Source: Candidatus Latescibacterota bacterium
GTDB taxonomy: Bacteria > Latescibacterota > UBA2968 > GCA-2709665
Length of the DNA: 38,744 bases
Assembly (NCBI GenBank): GCA_021295655.1
Contig: JAGWBX010000040.1
Location: 1-38,744, forward strand
Direction: 5' to 3'
Shown: positions 6,971 to 16,013 of the stretch, in pieces
Layout of the letters: each line of letters opens with the position of its first letter
How positions within the stretch are numbered: position 1 is the first letter of the stretch
Program-made: the position numbers and the translations under genes
The notes under the pieces: generated by a model
Database searches by the model: none
The model's input: the letters and a program-made list of their open reading frames with translations, nothing else
What the model was told of the DNA's origin: nothing

Positions 6971-8392
6971 GTGAATCTGATTGTGTTGTGCAGCGACACC
7001 TTTCGAGTGGACCATCTGAGCTGTTACCGGGACGATTCGCCGGTCGATACACCCAATATCGACCGCCTGGCCGCGGAAGGCGTGCGATACGATTCCGCGT
7101 TCGGCGAAGGCATACCCACCCTGCCCGCCCGCCGGGTGCTCTATACCGGGCGGCCGATTTTTCCGTTCCTGTGGGCGCCTCAGAAGTGGGACCGGGTGCA
7201 GCTTGCCGGCTGGCATCCCCTGTTCCACGAGGACGTGACTCTGGCGGAGTGGCTGGTCGAACGCGGATACGTCACCGGGCTGATCAGCGATCTGCCTCAC
7301 CAGTTCAAACCCGGCAAGAACTTCCACCGGGGGTTCGTTCAGTTCAACTGGGAACGCGGACAGGAAATGGATTACGTAGTCGCCGGGCCCCGCGACGTGG
7401 TTCCGGTTGACAGGTTCGATCCCACCGGGGTGGGCTCGCCCGTGCTGACGCAGTTTCTGATGAACAGCCGGGACTGGAAAGACGAGACCGACTGGTGCAG
7501 CGTTCGGGTGCTTCGGAAAGGCATCGAATTCCTCAGGGAAAATGCGCGCCAGCAGCCGTTCATGCTCTGGCTGGAGTGTTTTTTCCCGAACGAACCGTGG
7601 TTTGCCCCTCCCGAACTGGTGGAACAGCATTACGAGGGGGACGACCACGACGGCGTGGAGTGGATTTTTCCTCCTTCCAGCACGGACGGGATGAGCGAAA
7701 ACCAGGTCCATCGGGTGCGGGCGCACTACCGGGGCCTGTGCGCGTTGATCGACCGGTGGTTCGGCCGGCTGATGGAAACCGCGGAAGACCTCGGGCTGCT
7801 GGAAGACTCGATCGTGGTCTTCCTTTCCGACCATGGCACGATGATGGGAGAACAGGGGCAACTCCATAAAGGCCCCGGCCGGCTGCGCTGGCAATGTACG
7901 CAGGTGCCGCTGATCATCCGGCATCCGGACGTGGCCGCCTACGGCGGAAACGTTGTGGAAGCATTCGTACAACACCAGGACCTGATGCCCACCCTTCTGG
8001 GATTGATGGGGATCGATGCCCCGGATCGATGTCTGGGCGAGGATCTCCTCACAGGAGAAATTGAACACGGGCGGGAACACGTGATTACCGCATTCGGAAA
8101 CTACGCCAGCGTTCGCAGCAGGACCTGGAATTATCAGACACCCTGGGTGAAGAACAATCCTGTGCCGGCGGAGGGAAACAGGCAACCTCTGGCGCCGCAG
8201 GAGCTGTACGATCTGACGTCGGACCCCAATGAACTGGCCAACGTGGTGAGAGACCATTCCGACGTCGCAGAGGAATATCACAACCTGCTCATGGCGTATA
8301 TTCGGAAAAACAGACCGGTGACCGGGGGCTCACTGGAAGTTGGCGAATCGGCCCTGTCACACGTGCCGCTATTCGATCAGTCACGGTTATAG
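6971..8392 (+). CDS. Sulfatase-like hydrolase with Thr at the catalytic position
   Basis: The 473-residue alkaline-phosphatase-superfamily protein starts at GTG 6971 after a GAGG site. The N-terminal motif NLIVLCSDTFRVDHLSCYR carries metal-binding D9, and FLSDHGTMMGEQG carries D287 and H288. The catalytic signature aligns as T50-L-P-A-R54...Y-T-G60, where true sulfatases have Cys or Ser (converted to formylglycine). Formylglycine chemistry therefore seems impossible; Thr is the nucleophile in related phosphodiesterases. There is no signal peptide, so action is cytosolic. It is followed by a Gfo/Idh oxidoreductase and a second sulfatase-like gene. The substrate could be a sulfate or phosphate ester. 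Confidence 0.92.
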   Translation: MNLIVLCSDTFRVDHLSCYRDDSPVDTPNIDRLAAEGVRYDSAFGEGIPTLPARRVLYTGRPIFPFLWAPQKWDRVQLAGWHPLFHEDVTLAEWLVERGYVTGLISDLPHQFKPGKNFHRGFVQFNWERGQEMDYVVAGPRDVVPVDRFDPTGVGSPVLTQFLMNSRDWKDETDWCSVRVLRKGIEFLRENARQQPFMLWLECFFPNEPWFAPPELVEQHYEGDDHDGVEWIFPPSSTDGMSENQVHRVRAHYRGLCALIDRWFGRLMETAEDLGLLEDSIVVFLSDHGTMMGEQGQLHKGPGRLRWQCTQVPLIIRHPDVAAYGGNVVEAFVQHQDLMPTLLGLMGIDAPDRCLGEDLLTGEIEHGREHVITAFGNYASVRSRTWNYQTPWVKNNPVPAEGNRQPLAPQELYDLTSDPNELANVVRDHSDVAEEYHNLLMAYIRKNRPVTGGSLEVGESALSHVPLFDQSRL

Positions 8393-8471
8393 TTGTTTTA
8401 CCGGGACGCGGGCAAATCCGTTGAAAAGCGCGGCCGCCCGCCGCCCGGCATACACTCCAAGGAGGTTTGAG

Positions 8472-9566
8472 ATGGCCGAGAAACTGCGGGTTCTGGTTCA
8501 TGGCGCGGGCTGGGTTTCCACGCAGCACATCATGGCCTTCACCAACAACCCGAATACCGAGGTCGTGGCCGTATCCAGCCGGAAACTGTCAAGCGCGCGG
8601 ACCCGCGCCGAAGAGGCCGGCCTGGAGGGCATCGGGCTGTACGATAGCTACGAGCAGGCCCTGTCGCACGACGGGGTGGACATCGTGTGCGTCTGCACCC
8701 CGCAGCGTTTTCACGCCGAAAACACAATCGCCGCGGCGGAGTCCGGAAAACACATTGTTATCGAGAAGCCCATCGCCAACAGCCTGGACGAAATCAGGGC
8801 CATGCGCGAGGCCGTGCACAAGGCAGGCGTGCGGACGGTGGTGAGCTTCGTGCTGCGGTGGAATCCGCTGTTCGAGACCATCAAGGCCATGGTCGCCGAC
8901 GATGCCCTGGGAGACGTCTTCTACGTGGAGACGGACTACCAGCACGATATCGCAAGCTGGTGGACGGGCTGGGACGAGGCCAGGAAGACGAGCACCGGCG
9001 TGAGCGCGTTCCTCACCGGGGGATGCCACGCCATCGACTCGCTGCGCTGGTTCGCCGCGCAGGGCGAGTTCGAGGCCGCCCGACCCGTGGAGGTCTTCGC
9101 CTATTCGGGCGGTTATCGGAAGGGTCTCAAGAAAGAGTTCGACTACCTTGCCAACAAGTGGGTGGACGGCCTGCCCCTGGAGTACGACGATCTTGAAGTC
9201 GCCCTGGTGAAGTTTTCCAATGGGGCCGTCGGAAAGGTCTCCGTGAACTACGGGTGCATCATGCCGTACTCGTTCCCGGTCGAAATCTTCGGGAATAAGG
9301 GAACCGTCAAGGACAACAGGGTCTGGTCGCACAAGTATCCGGGGCAGAACAACTGGGTGGAGATTCCGGCCATCCTGCCGGACAGCGCGGACGTGACGCA
9401 CCACCCGTTCCAGGGGCAGATGGACCATTTCGTGGAGTGTATTCAGACCAACACGGAATCGCACTGTAACCTGGACGACGCGATTGTCACGCATGAAATC
9501 GCGTTTGCGGCATTGCAGTGTTACGAAACCGGACAGCCGGTGAAACTCCCGCTGATACAGGACTGA
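8472..9566 (+). CDS. Gfo/Idh/MocA family oxidoreductase
   Basis: Starting at ATG 8472 after AGGAGG, the product is 364 residues. The Rossmann fold begins LRVLVHGAGWVSTQH (G11-x-G13), and the family signature E98-K99-P100 is in IVIEKPIANS. The catalytic region GGCHAIDSLRW has H186 and D189. Family members oxidise or reduce sugars, inositols and related polyols with NAD(P). The open frame extends upstream to 8340, but overlap with the sulfatase and the ribosome site favour 8472. It lies between two sulfatase-like genes on the same strand, so it may act on the deprotected sugar or polyol. That role is inferred. Confidence 0.95.
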   Translation: MAEKLRVLVHGAGWVSTQHIMAFTNNPNTEVVAVSSRKLSSARTRAEEAGLEGIGLYDSYEQALSHDGVDIVCVCTPQRFHAENTIAAAESGKHIVIEKPIANSLDEIRAMREAVHKAGVRTVVSFVLRWNPLFETIKAMVADDALGDVFYVETDYQHDIASWWTGWDEARKTSTGVSAFLTGGCHAIDSLRWFAAQGEFEAARPVEVFAYSGGYRKGLKKEFDYLANKWVDGLPLEYDDLEVALVKFSNGAVGKVSVNYGCIMPYSFPVEIFGNKGTVKDNRVWSHKYPGQNNWVEIPAILPDSADVTHHPFQGQMDHFVECIQTNTESHCNLDDAIVTHEIAFAALQCYETGQPVKLPLIQD

Positions 9567-9647
9567 TTCCGAAACGGACGAGGCAAGCCGGCGATGTCCG
9601 GTTCGGAACCGCCGGTTTATCTCCGGGTCGGAAAGGGATCGTACATA

Positions 9648-11063
9648 ATGAGAAAACGGAATCTGTTGTTTTTCGGGGTGGACAGCCTCTGGGCCGACCA
9701 CATGAGCTGCTACGGGTACGAACGGCTGACGACGCCCTACGCGGACCGGCTGGCCACGCAGGGGGTGTTGTTCGAGAAAAACTACAGCCCGCATATTCCA
9801 ACCACCTCCGCCTATGCGTCGATGCTGACCGGCATGGATTGTTTTTCCACGCAGGTCGTGGCGCTGCGCCACCAGGGCGGACTCAGACCCGAGGTGGCAA
9901 GTCTTCCCGAGATACTTCGCGACGCCGGATACGATACGACGTGCGTCGGTTTCACGGGCAACCCCGGTTCGCGGGGGTTCGACAGGTACCTCGACTACGA
10001 GGCATGGGGGTCCTGGGAGCAACGGCCCCTCCGCAAGGCCGAGTGGCTGAACGACGTTACGATTCCGGAACTGGAACGGCTCGCGGCTGCCGACCGGCCC
10101 TTCTTCCTGTTTTTACGGCATATGGACCCTCACGCACCTTACCTGCCGCCTCCGCCGTACGATACGATGTTTTACAGCGGTGACCCGTGCGATCCCGCCA
10201 AAACGTCGATGGAGCCCGTGCGGAATTTCAAGCCGTTTCGGGACTTTCATCTCAGCTGGATGCCGCCCGGCATCACCGACGCGGACTACGTGATCGCGCA
10301 GTACGACGGCGAAGTTGCGTATATGGATGCCTGTATCCAGCGGATCCTTACCCGCCTGGAGGAACTGGGACTGGCAGAAGAGACGCTGGTCGTATTCAAC
10401 GGTGACCACGGCGAAACGCTCGCCGATCACGATTGTTATTTCGATCATCACGGCATGTACGATTGCACGCTGCACGTACCGCTGATTCTGCGCCTGCCTG
10501 GCGTGCTGCCGGAAGGTCTGCGCGTGAACGGCTATACGAGCCATCCGGACCTCGCGCCGACCCTTTTGGAGCTTCTGGACGTGCAGGCAAACATCGAATT
10601 TGACGGCGACAGCCTCCTGCCGCTGATTCATGGGCGGCGGGCGTCAAACCGGTCTGAATTCTACGTCACGGAGGCCACCTGGATGCGCAAGCACGGGTGG
10701 CGCACGCCCGAGTGGAAGCTGATTGTGGCGCTGGAGCCCGATTTCCACGGGAAGCCGGAGGTGGAGCTCTACAACATGGTGACGGACCCGGACGAGAACG
10801 TGAATCTTGCGGAAAATGAACCCGGTGTCGTGCGGATGCTTCGAAACCGCATGGACGCCTGGATTGCGAGACGCGAGGCGGAAACGGGCCTGACCAATCC
10901 GATGTTCACCAACCTGCAGTGGCACGGCACCCGTCACAAAGGCCCCTTTCCAAGTTCGAAAGCGGCGTATGACTCACTCTATATCGGGTCGCCGAAGACG
11001 GCCAGGAAACTGCAGGCGAGGGACGCCGGAGAAGACGAAGAAACAAACGGTGGCGAGTCGTAA
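9648..11063 (+). CDS. Second sulfatase-like hydrolase, diverged active site
   Basis: Starting at ATG 9648 (after AAAGGGA), the 471-residue protein has the superfamily frame: NLLFFGVDSLWADHMSCYG at the N-terminus, HMDPHAPY in the middle, and FNGDHGETLADH with D253/H254. The signature region PTTSAYASMLTG aligns with T52 at the formylglycine position, S54 in place of Pro and Y56 in place of Arg. It is therefore even less like a classical sulfatase than the protein at 6971. The C-terminal VELYNMVTDPDENVNLA block, typical of sulfatases, is kept. No signal peptide is seen. It follows the Gfo/Idh gene by 81 bases. Confidence 0.92.
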   Translation: MRKRNLLFFGVDSLWADHMSCYGYERLTTPYADRLATQGVLFEKNYSPHIPTTSAYASMLTGMDCFSTQVVALRHQGGLRPEVASLPEILRDAGYDTTCVGFTGNPGSRGFDRYLDYEAWGSWEQRPLRKAEWLNDVTIPELERLAAADRPFFLFLRHMDPHAPYLPPPPYDTMFYSGDPCDPAKTSMEPVRNFKPFRDFHLSWMPPGITDADYVIAQYDGEVAYMDACIQRILTRLEELGLAEETLVVFNGDHGETLADHDCYFDHHGMYDCTLHVPLILRLPGVLPEGLRVNGYTSHPDLAPTLLELLDVQANIEFDGDSLLPLIHGRRASNRSEFYVTEATWMRKHGWRTPEWKLIVALEPDFHGKPEVELYNMVTDPDENVNLAENEPGVVRMLRNRMDAWIARREAETGLTNPMFTNLQWHGTRHKGPFPSSKAAYDSLYIGSPKTARKLQARDAGEDEETNGGES

Positions 11064-11114
11064 ACCAGGTCCGGATGGGCTTGCCGCCGTACTCACGTTG
11101 AAGGAGATTACCCC

Positions 11115-12212
11115 ATGAGCAACGGATTTCCGCTCCTTGAGGTTTCGGGATCGCCCTTGAGTCGCGGTCAGGCGCACGGAGAGGTGTTCCGGGAGGAGAT
11201 TCGTGCGCTGCTTCCGGTCTATTTTGACCACCTGGAACGGCTCAGCCGCGACCACCGGGTGCCGGTATTGAGCAAGACACGGGTGCTTGAAATCTCGGGG
11301 ACCTACGCAGAACCCGCAGCAGCATACGCCGTGGACCTGTTGGAAGAGGCAAGGGGAATCGCAACAGGCGCCGGCGTGCCGATTGAGGAGATCATAGCGC
11401 TCAACGGCTTCCTGGACATTTTCGACTATCTCTCGCCGAACTTTATCGGGGCGGGTTGTACGACGTTTATGGTCCCGGACATGGAAGGCGGCGCACGGGC
11501 TGCAATCGGCCAGAATTACGACCTTGTAGAGATCTTCCAGCCTGCGGCGGTACTGCTGAGAATCACCGGTGCGGGACCGGACGCGCTCATGTACACAACC
11601 GCGGGAATGCTGGGTTGCGCGGGCTTGAACAGCGAAGGCATCGGCGTGGTTATCAACAACCTCGTCCCCGGCGACGCCGGACCCGGCGTTCCCTACCCCT
11701 TCGTGATCCGGCGGATTCTCGCCTCGGTTCAGATCGGAGACGCCATCGACGCCGCGGTCTCCTCTCGCCGGGCGTCCGGCATGAACTATGTGCTTTGCGA
11801 CCGTCACGGGGAAATCTACAACCTGGAAACCACCGCAGACGACTACGAAGCCACCAGCCCGTTCGACGGACCGATGGCGCACTCGAACCACTATCTGGCG
11901 GACCGCCTGAGACCGCTGGAACGGCGGGCACACGATCAGCGCGGACAGAGCCTTGCCCGCTGGGGCCGGGCCACACGGCTTCTGCGCAGGTCTGCCGATC
12001 CGAATGCGGACACGATCAGATCGGCGTTGAGCGACCACGTGAACAGCCCCGTTTCGATCTGCAGGCACAGCGTGAACGGATGCGGGCAGACGATTTGCGG
12101 CATCGTTCTGGAGCCGTCCAACGGGCGGGCGTGGTTCGCCAGGGGCCCGTGCTGCGAACACGCGTGGCAGGAATACCGTCTGTTCGAAACCGCGGGCCGG
12201 CAGGTCGCCTGA
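11115..12212 (+). CDS. C45-family peptidase / acyl-CoA:6-APA acyltransferase-like
   Basis: This 365-residue Ntn-hydrolase precursor belongs to the penicillin acyltransferase (C45) family. The nucleophile is C115 in IGAGCTTFMV, expected to be exposed by autocleavage between G114 and C115. Conserved pieces downstream include IGQNYDL, AGMLGCAGLNSEGIGVVINN and MAHSNHYL. The N-terminal SGSPLSRGQAHG block is also typical. Members hydrolyse or transfer acyl-amide bonds on small molecules. AAGGAG precedes the ATG. Position between the second sulfatase-like gene and the propeller and amidase genes suggests a role in amide hydrolysis of the same substrate class, which is inference. Confidence 0.92.
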   Translation: MSNGFPLLEVSGSPLSRGQAHGEVFREEIRALLPVYFDHLERLSRDHRVPVLSKTRVLEISGTYAEPAAAYAVDLLEEARGIATGAGVPIEEIIALNGFLDIFDYLSPNFIGAGCTTFMVPDMEGGARAAIGQNYDLVEIFQPAAVLLRITGAGPDALMYTTAGMLGCAGLNSEGIGVVINNLVPGDAGPGVPYPFVIRRILASVQIGDAIDAAVSSRRASGMNYVLCDRHGEIYNLETTADDYEATSPFDGPMAHSNHYLADRLRPLERRAHDQRGQSLARWGRATRLLRRSADPNADTIRSALSDHVNSPVSICRHSVNGCGQTICGIVLEPSNGRAWFARGPCCEHAWQEYRLFETAGRQVA

Positions 12213-12290
12213 AGGACCGTCGCCGCCCGCTGCAACTATCCATCCTCCTGACGGGACTGCGCTCCGGCGCACTAGAGAAAGTTATCGCAG

Positions 12291-12992
12291 ATGGCCGTGA
12301 AAATCGAACGTTGGTTCAGAGCGCCCTACGCCATGCCGAACGGCGTACAGGCAACCGACGACGGTATCCGGGTGGTCGACCAGGTAACGGACCGCGTCGC
12401 GTTGTTGGAGGTCTCGGATGCGGACGAGTACGGGATGTTACGCCTGAGATCCGAAGTGCCCACCGGGTCGTCCAACACGAGCGGGTTGGCCTGGGGCGAC
12501 GGATCGCTCTGGCTGGCGGCCAACGGATCGGCGGAGAAGTGGCGTACGCCCCGAGACACCGACGCGGATTCCGGCGAGATTCTTCGGGTGGATCCAGGGA
12601 CCGGGGAAACCCGTGGGCGGTGGCCGCTGCCCGGCGGCGGTGGAACCCACGGGCTGGAATACGATTCCTTTGAATCCGGGACCTTGTGGCTGACCACGTT
12701 GAAGAGCCAGACGTTGACCCAGGTGCGGATTTCGGACTGGTCCGTTCTGCGGGTGATTCGCCTGCCGTACGGAAGAGCGCATGGCGTTGTACGAGTCGAA
12801 GACGGCGTGTGGGTTGTCCACACCTCGGACCGGACGATCGTGAAACTTGACGTTCAGTCCGGAAACGAGTTGGATCGAATCCGGATTCCGGACCGGTACC
12901 CCGAACCGCACGGACTTACCCGTTATCCTGAGGGCTTTCTGTATTGCGACGCGACGTCGGGATGGGTGGCAAGAATCGAGGCGGATGCGTAA
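12291..12992 (+). CDS. Small beta-propeller protein (SMP-30/Vgb-like)
   Basis: The 233-residue protein has repeated strand motifs of a beta-propeller: GLAWGDGSLWLAANG, GLEYDSFESGTLWLTT, GVVRVEDGVWVVHTSD and GLTRYPEGFLYCDATSG. Each follows a G-x-x...G-x-L/V-W-V pattern with spacing of about 40 residues, giving four or five blades. No signal peptide is present. Similar proteins are annotated as gluconolactonase-like, virginiamycin B lyase-like or of unknown function; catalytic residues cannot be assigned. It sits 40 bases before the BNR-amidase gene and is probably co-transcribed. Confidence 0.7.
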   Translation: MAVKIERWFRAPYAMPNGVQATDDGIRVVDQVTDRVALLEVSDADEYGMLRLRSEVPTGSSNTSGLAWGDGSLWLAANGSAEKWRTPRDTDADSGEILRVDPGTGETRGRWPLPGGGGTHGLEYDSFESGTLWLTTLKSQTLTQVRISDWSVLRVIRLPYGRAHGVVRVEDGVWVVHTSDRTIVKLDVQSGNELDRIRIPDRYPEPHGLTRYPEGFLYCDATSGWVARIEADA

Positions 12993-13032
12993 AACACGTT
13001 ATTGCCGCGTCACCGCAAGACGGTAAACAACG

Positions 13033-15849
13033 ATGAAACACAAGGTACTTTCCATAACGGGTTCAACGCGGGGAACCGCGTACACCATGAGCAACAAGGT
13101 CCTGACCCACGCGGGAAAAACCCACGTGGCGTGGCTGGACCAGATCTGCAAGATTTACGTCCGGACCTACTTTCACAGGACCAGGCGCTGGGGAAAACCC
13201 GTGTACGTGGGTACGGGCGACGATAACCACGCCGGCGCGGCCTTTGCGATGGATTCAAGGGGATACCTGCACCTGGCGTTCGGACCCCATCACAATCCGA
13301 TCCGCCACGTGGTGAGCAGACGTCCCAATACCGCAACGTCGTGGGTGGAACAACCCTTGTACGGAGGCGTAACGGCCACCTATCCGAGCCTGGTCTGCGA
13401 CAAAGACGATACGTTGCATTCCTGTTACCGCGGGTCGTTCGCGGCAGAGCGGCCATGGTCGCTGGTTTATCAGAAAAAGACAAGAGGCGGCGAGTGGACG
13501 GACCCGGTCAAACTCGTGGACCCACAAGGACCGCCCGCGTATACGCAATTCGAGAACGCGCTTCACATCGACAGGCGCGGAACCCTTTACCTGGCTTATC
13601 ATATCGTGCGGGCAACCGAAGCGGATCACGGCGACACGCGGGGCAGAGGGTTCGGCGTGATGCGTTCCTGCGACCGGGGCGAAAACTGGGAGACCGTTGA
13701 CGGACGCGCGCTGGACCTCCCCGCAACCCCGGCTTCACCGTGCGTCATCGAATTCGACGAAGGGCTGGACGTGCGGATGGGCAACGTCGTGACCGGCGGC
13801 AGGGGATCGCTCTGCTTTACGCTGAACCGTCGCGAAGGCGGCGTGGCGGAGACGTTTTTCTATTCCAGAGGGAAGAACGACTGGCATGTGGTATCGTTGA
13901 TGCCTCAGGCCGAACGCCTGTTCGGCGAATGCGAAATGTCGGACGTCTGCGCGCTCAGCATCGCGGACGACGGGGTGATATACGCAGCGGGCCCGGTCTG
14001 CCGGCGAGGCGGCGGCTGGGCGGATTCCAGCAACGAGATCGCGCTGTTTACATCCCGGGACGGCGGAGAGACGTTTTCGGGTTACCGGATATCGGCGAAC
14101 GAGGCTACCGTATCCAACTGGCTTCCGGCCCTGGAACGTCAGACCGGACACAACAGGGTGGACGTACCCAACCTGGTCTACACGCATGGACACATCGGCG
14201 AGGGATGCAGCCCGGACCTCGATACGGAGATTCGACACGTATCGCTGACCGGCGTTGCAAAGGCGGAGGCAGCTGTCGTAGACGCCATGATCGCGGGCTC
14301 GGAGCAGCTGAGCGGGATGCGCTTTACCGGGGAACATCGCGAAAAAATGCGGCGGGACGTGGAGCAGTATCGGCTCCGTTACCGGGCACTTCGTGAGGTC
14401 GACGTGGGATACGACGTGAGCCCGGCATCGATTTTCCTGCCCGGCGTGAAGCCGCCGCCGTCCGGAGAACAGAGCGCGTTCCGGTTTTCCGCCTCCGCGG
14501 TCGAGCGACCGGAATCCGGGGACGACCTGGCCTTTCTGCCGGTGAGCGCGCTGGCCCGCCTGGTGGAGGCCCGCGAGGTATCTCCCCTGGAACTCACCCG
14601 GCTCTACCTGGACCGGTTGGATGCTATCGGCGGCAAGTTGAAATGCGTTGTTACACTCACGGAAGAACTGGCCCTGGCGCAGGCGAAGACCGCAGAGGCT
14701 GAGATCATGGCCGGGCGTTACCGGGGGCCGCTGCACGGAATCCCGTGGGGCGCCAAGGACCTGCTTGCCACGAAGGGAATCCGAACCACGTGGGGCGCCA
14801 CCCCTTTCAAGGATCAAACCGGCGAGACCGACGCCGCCGTTGTGGAACGGCTTCGGGACGCGGGCGCGGTCCTGGCGGCCAAGCTCTCAACCGGAGCGCT
14901 CGCAATCGGACCGCACTGGTTTGGCGGAATGACCCGGAACCCCTGGGATACTGAAACGGACTCGAGCGGGTCTTCGGCCGGGCCGGGCGCCGCAACCGCC
15001 GCCGGTCTTGTCGGTTTCAGCATCGGCTCGGAGACTCTGGGGTCCATCGTTTCGCCGAGCCACACCTGCGGGGTAACGGGGCTGCGGCCGACCTACGGCC
15101 GGGTGAGCCGATACGGCGCGATGGCGCTTGCCTGGACCATGGACAAACTCGGTCCCATGTGCCGCGGCGTTGAAGATTGCTCGGCTGTGTTCAGCGCGAT
15201 CCATGGACCGGACGGGAGAGACCGGTCCGTGGCGGACGCGCCGTTCAACTGGCCCGCGGCCCCGGATGTAACCGCGTTGCGAATCGGTTTCATCCAGCCG
15301 GAATTCGATGCCATCGAGGCATCCGATGACCGTACCGTGTACCAGGAGGCGATTCGCAAGTTTGAGGAACTGGGACTGCGGGTAGAGCCCGTGACGCTTC
15401 CCCCGTATCCGCACGGCGCGGTCTCGATGATGCTTTGCGTGGAAGCGGCGGCCGCGTTCGACAGTGCGACGCGGGCGGGCGAACTGGATACCATGATCGA
15501 TGCGGACAGGAGTTCCTGGCCGACGGTATTTCGCAGCTATCGCATGGTGCCCGCCGTGGAATATCTGCGCGCGCAACAGGTGCGTTCCCTGATGATTGGG
15601 GACATGGAGGAACTGATGGCGGATTGGGACGTGCTGCTCGCACCCGGCAGAGGCGGCGCAAGTCTGACCATCACCAATCTCACCGGGCATCCTGCGCTGA
15701 CGCTGAAATGCGGTTTCGCGGGCGGGATGCCGCGCGGATTGACGCTGATCGGGAACCTCTACGACGAAGCGACCGTTCTGGCCGCCGGTCTGGCGTACGA
15801 GCAAGCAACGGATTGGCATAATCAGCATCCACGCATCCGGTCCGCCTGA
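13033..15849 (+). CDS. BNR-type propeller fused to an amidase-signature enzyme
   Basis: This single 938-residue ORF joins two normally separate families. Residues 1-400 form a BNR_4-like propeller, with HLAFGPHHNPIRHVV, ATYPSLVCDKDDTLH and the Asp-box-like SCDRGENWE and SRDGGETFSG. Residues 420-480 form a helical amidase N-terminal segment (TGEHREKMRRDVEQY), and residues 490-938 the amidase domain. The Ser-cisSer-Lys triad is intact: K575 in WGAKDLL, S647 in GSSAGPG, and S671 in GSETLGSIVSP. No signal peptide, stop or repeated seam lies at the junction. Amidase-signature enzymes hydrolyse amides, including Gln/Asn in GatA; the propeller may bind glycans. Both halves look functional. Confidence 0.93.
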   Translation: MKHKVLSITGSTRGTAYTMSNKVLTHAGKTHVAWLDQICKIYVRTYFHRTRRWGKPVYVGTGDDNHAGAAFAMDSRGYLHLAFGPHHNPIRHVVSRRPNTATSWVEQPLYGGVTATYPSLVCDKDDTLHSCYRGSFAAERPWSLVYQKKTRGGEWTDPVKLVDPQGPPAYTQFENALHIDRRGTLYLAYHIVRATEADHGDTRGRGFGVMRSCDRGENWETVDGRALDLPATPASPCVIEFDEGLDVRMGNVVTGGRGSLCFTLNRREGGVAETFFYSRGKNDWHVVSLMPQAERLFGECEMSDVCALSIADDGVIYAAGPVCRRGGGWADSSNEIALFTSRDGGETFSGYRISANEATVSNWLPALERQTGHNRVDVPNLVYTHGHIGEGCSPDLDTEIRHVSLTGVAKAEAAVVDAMIAGSEQLSGMRFTGEHREKMRRDVEQYRLRYRALREVDVGYDVSPASIFLPGVKPPPSGEQSAFRFSASAVERPESGDDLAFLPVSALARLVEAREVSPLELTRLYLDRLDAIGGKLKCVVTLTEELALAQAKTAEAEIMAGRYRGPLHGIPWGAKDLLATKGIRTTWGATPFKDQTGETDAAVVERLRDAGAVLAAKLSTGALAIGPHWFGGMTRNPWDTETDSSGSSAGPGAATAAGLVGFSIGSETLGSIVSPSHTCGVTGLRPTYGRVSRYGAMALAWTMDKLGPMCRGVEDCSAVFSAIHGPDGRDRSVADAPFNWPAAPDVTALRIGFIQPEFDAIEASDDRTVYQEAIRKFEELGLRVEPVTLPPYPHGAVSMMLCVEAAAAFDSATRAGELDTMIDADRSSWPTVFRSYRMVPAVEYLRAQQVRSLMIGDMEELMADWDVLLAPGRGGASLTITNLTGHPALTLKCGFAGGMPRGLTLIGNLYDEATVLAAGLAYEQATDWHNQHPRIRSA

Positions 15850-16013
15850 TTCAGAAACCGGGATAAACTTCGTCGCCGTCCGGCGGGGCGGGGTCGGCCG
15901 GTGTACCGGCGATCCGGCGCCCGGTTACAGGGTCCGTGATCCGGCGGATTTCGGTTCAAGATAGCGCTCGATGAGTTTTTGGTGAAAATTTCAATCCATG
16001 GAGGTTTGGAAAG

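Noticed and set aside
6938..8281. Long 447-codon open frame on the minus strand, opposite the first sulfatase-like gene
   Set aside because: It is the antisense of a clear sulfatase-superfamily gene in G+C-rich DNA, with a His/Pro/Arg-rich translation and no recognisable motif.
8589..10022. 477-codon minus-strand open frame opposite the Gfo/Idh gene
   Set aside because: It shows the same antisense effect, with no family features or ribosome site.
15989..16000. 12-base exact match to the start of a CRISPR-like unit, before the aldo/keto reductase
   Set aside because: It overlaps the ribosome-site region, lacks the rest of the unit and has no neighbour at array spacing. It is likely chance.
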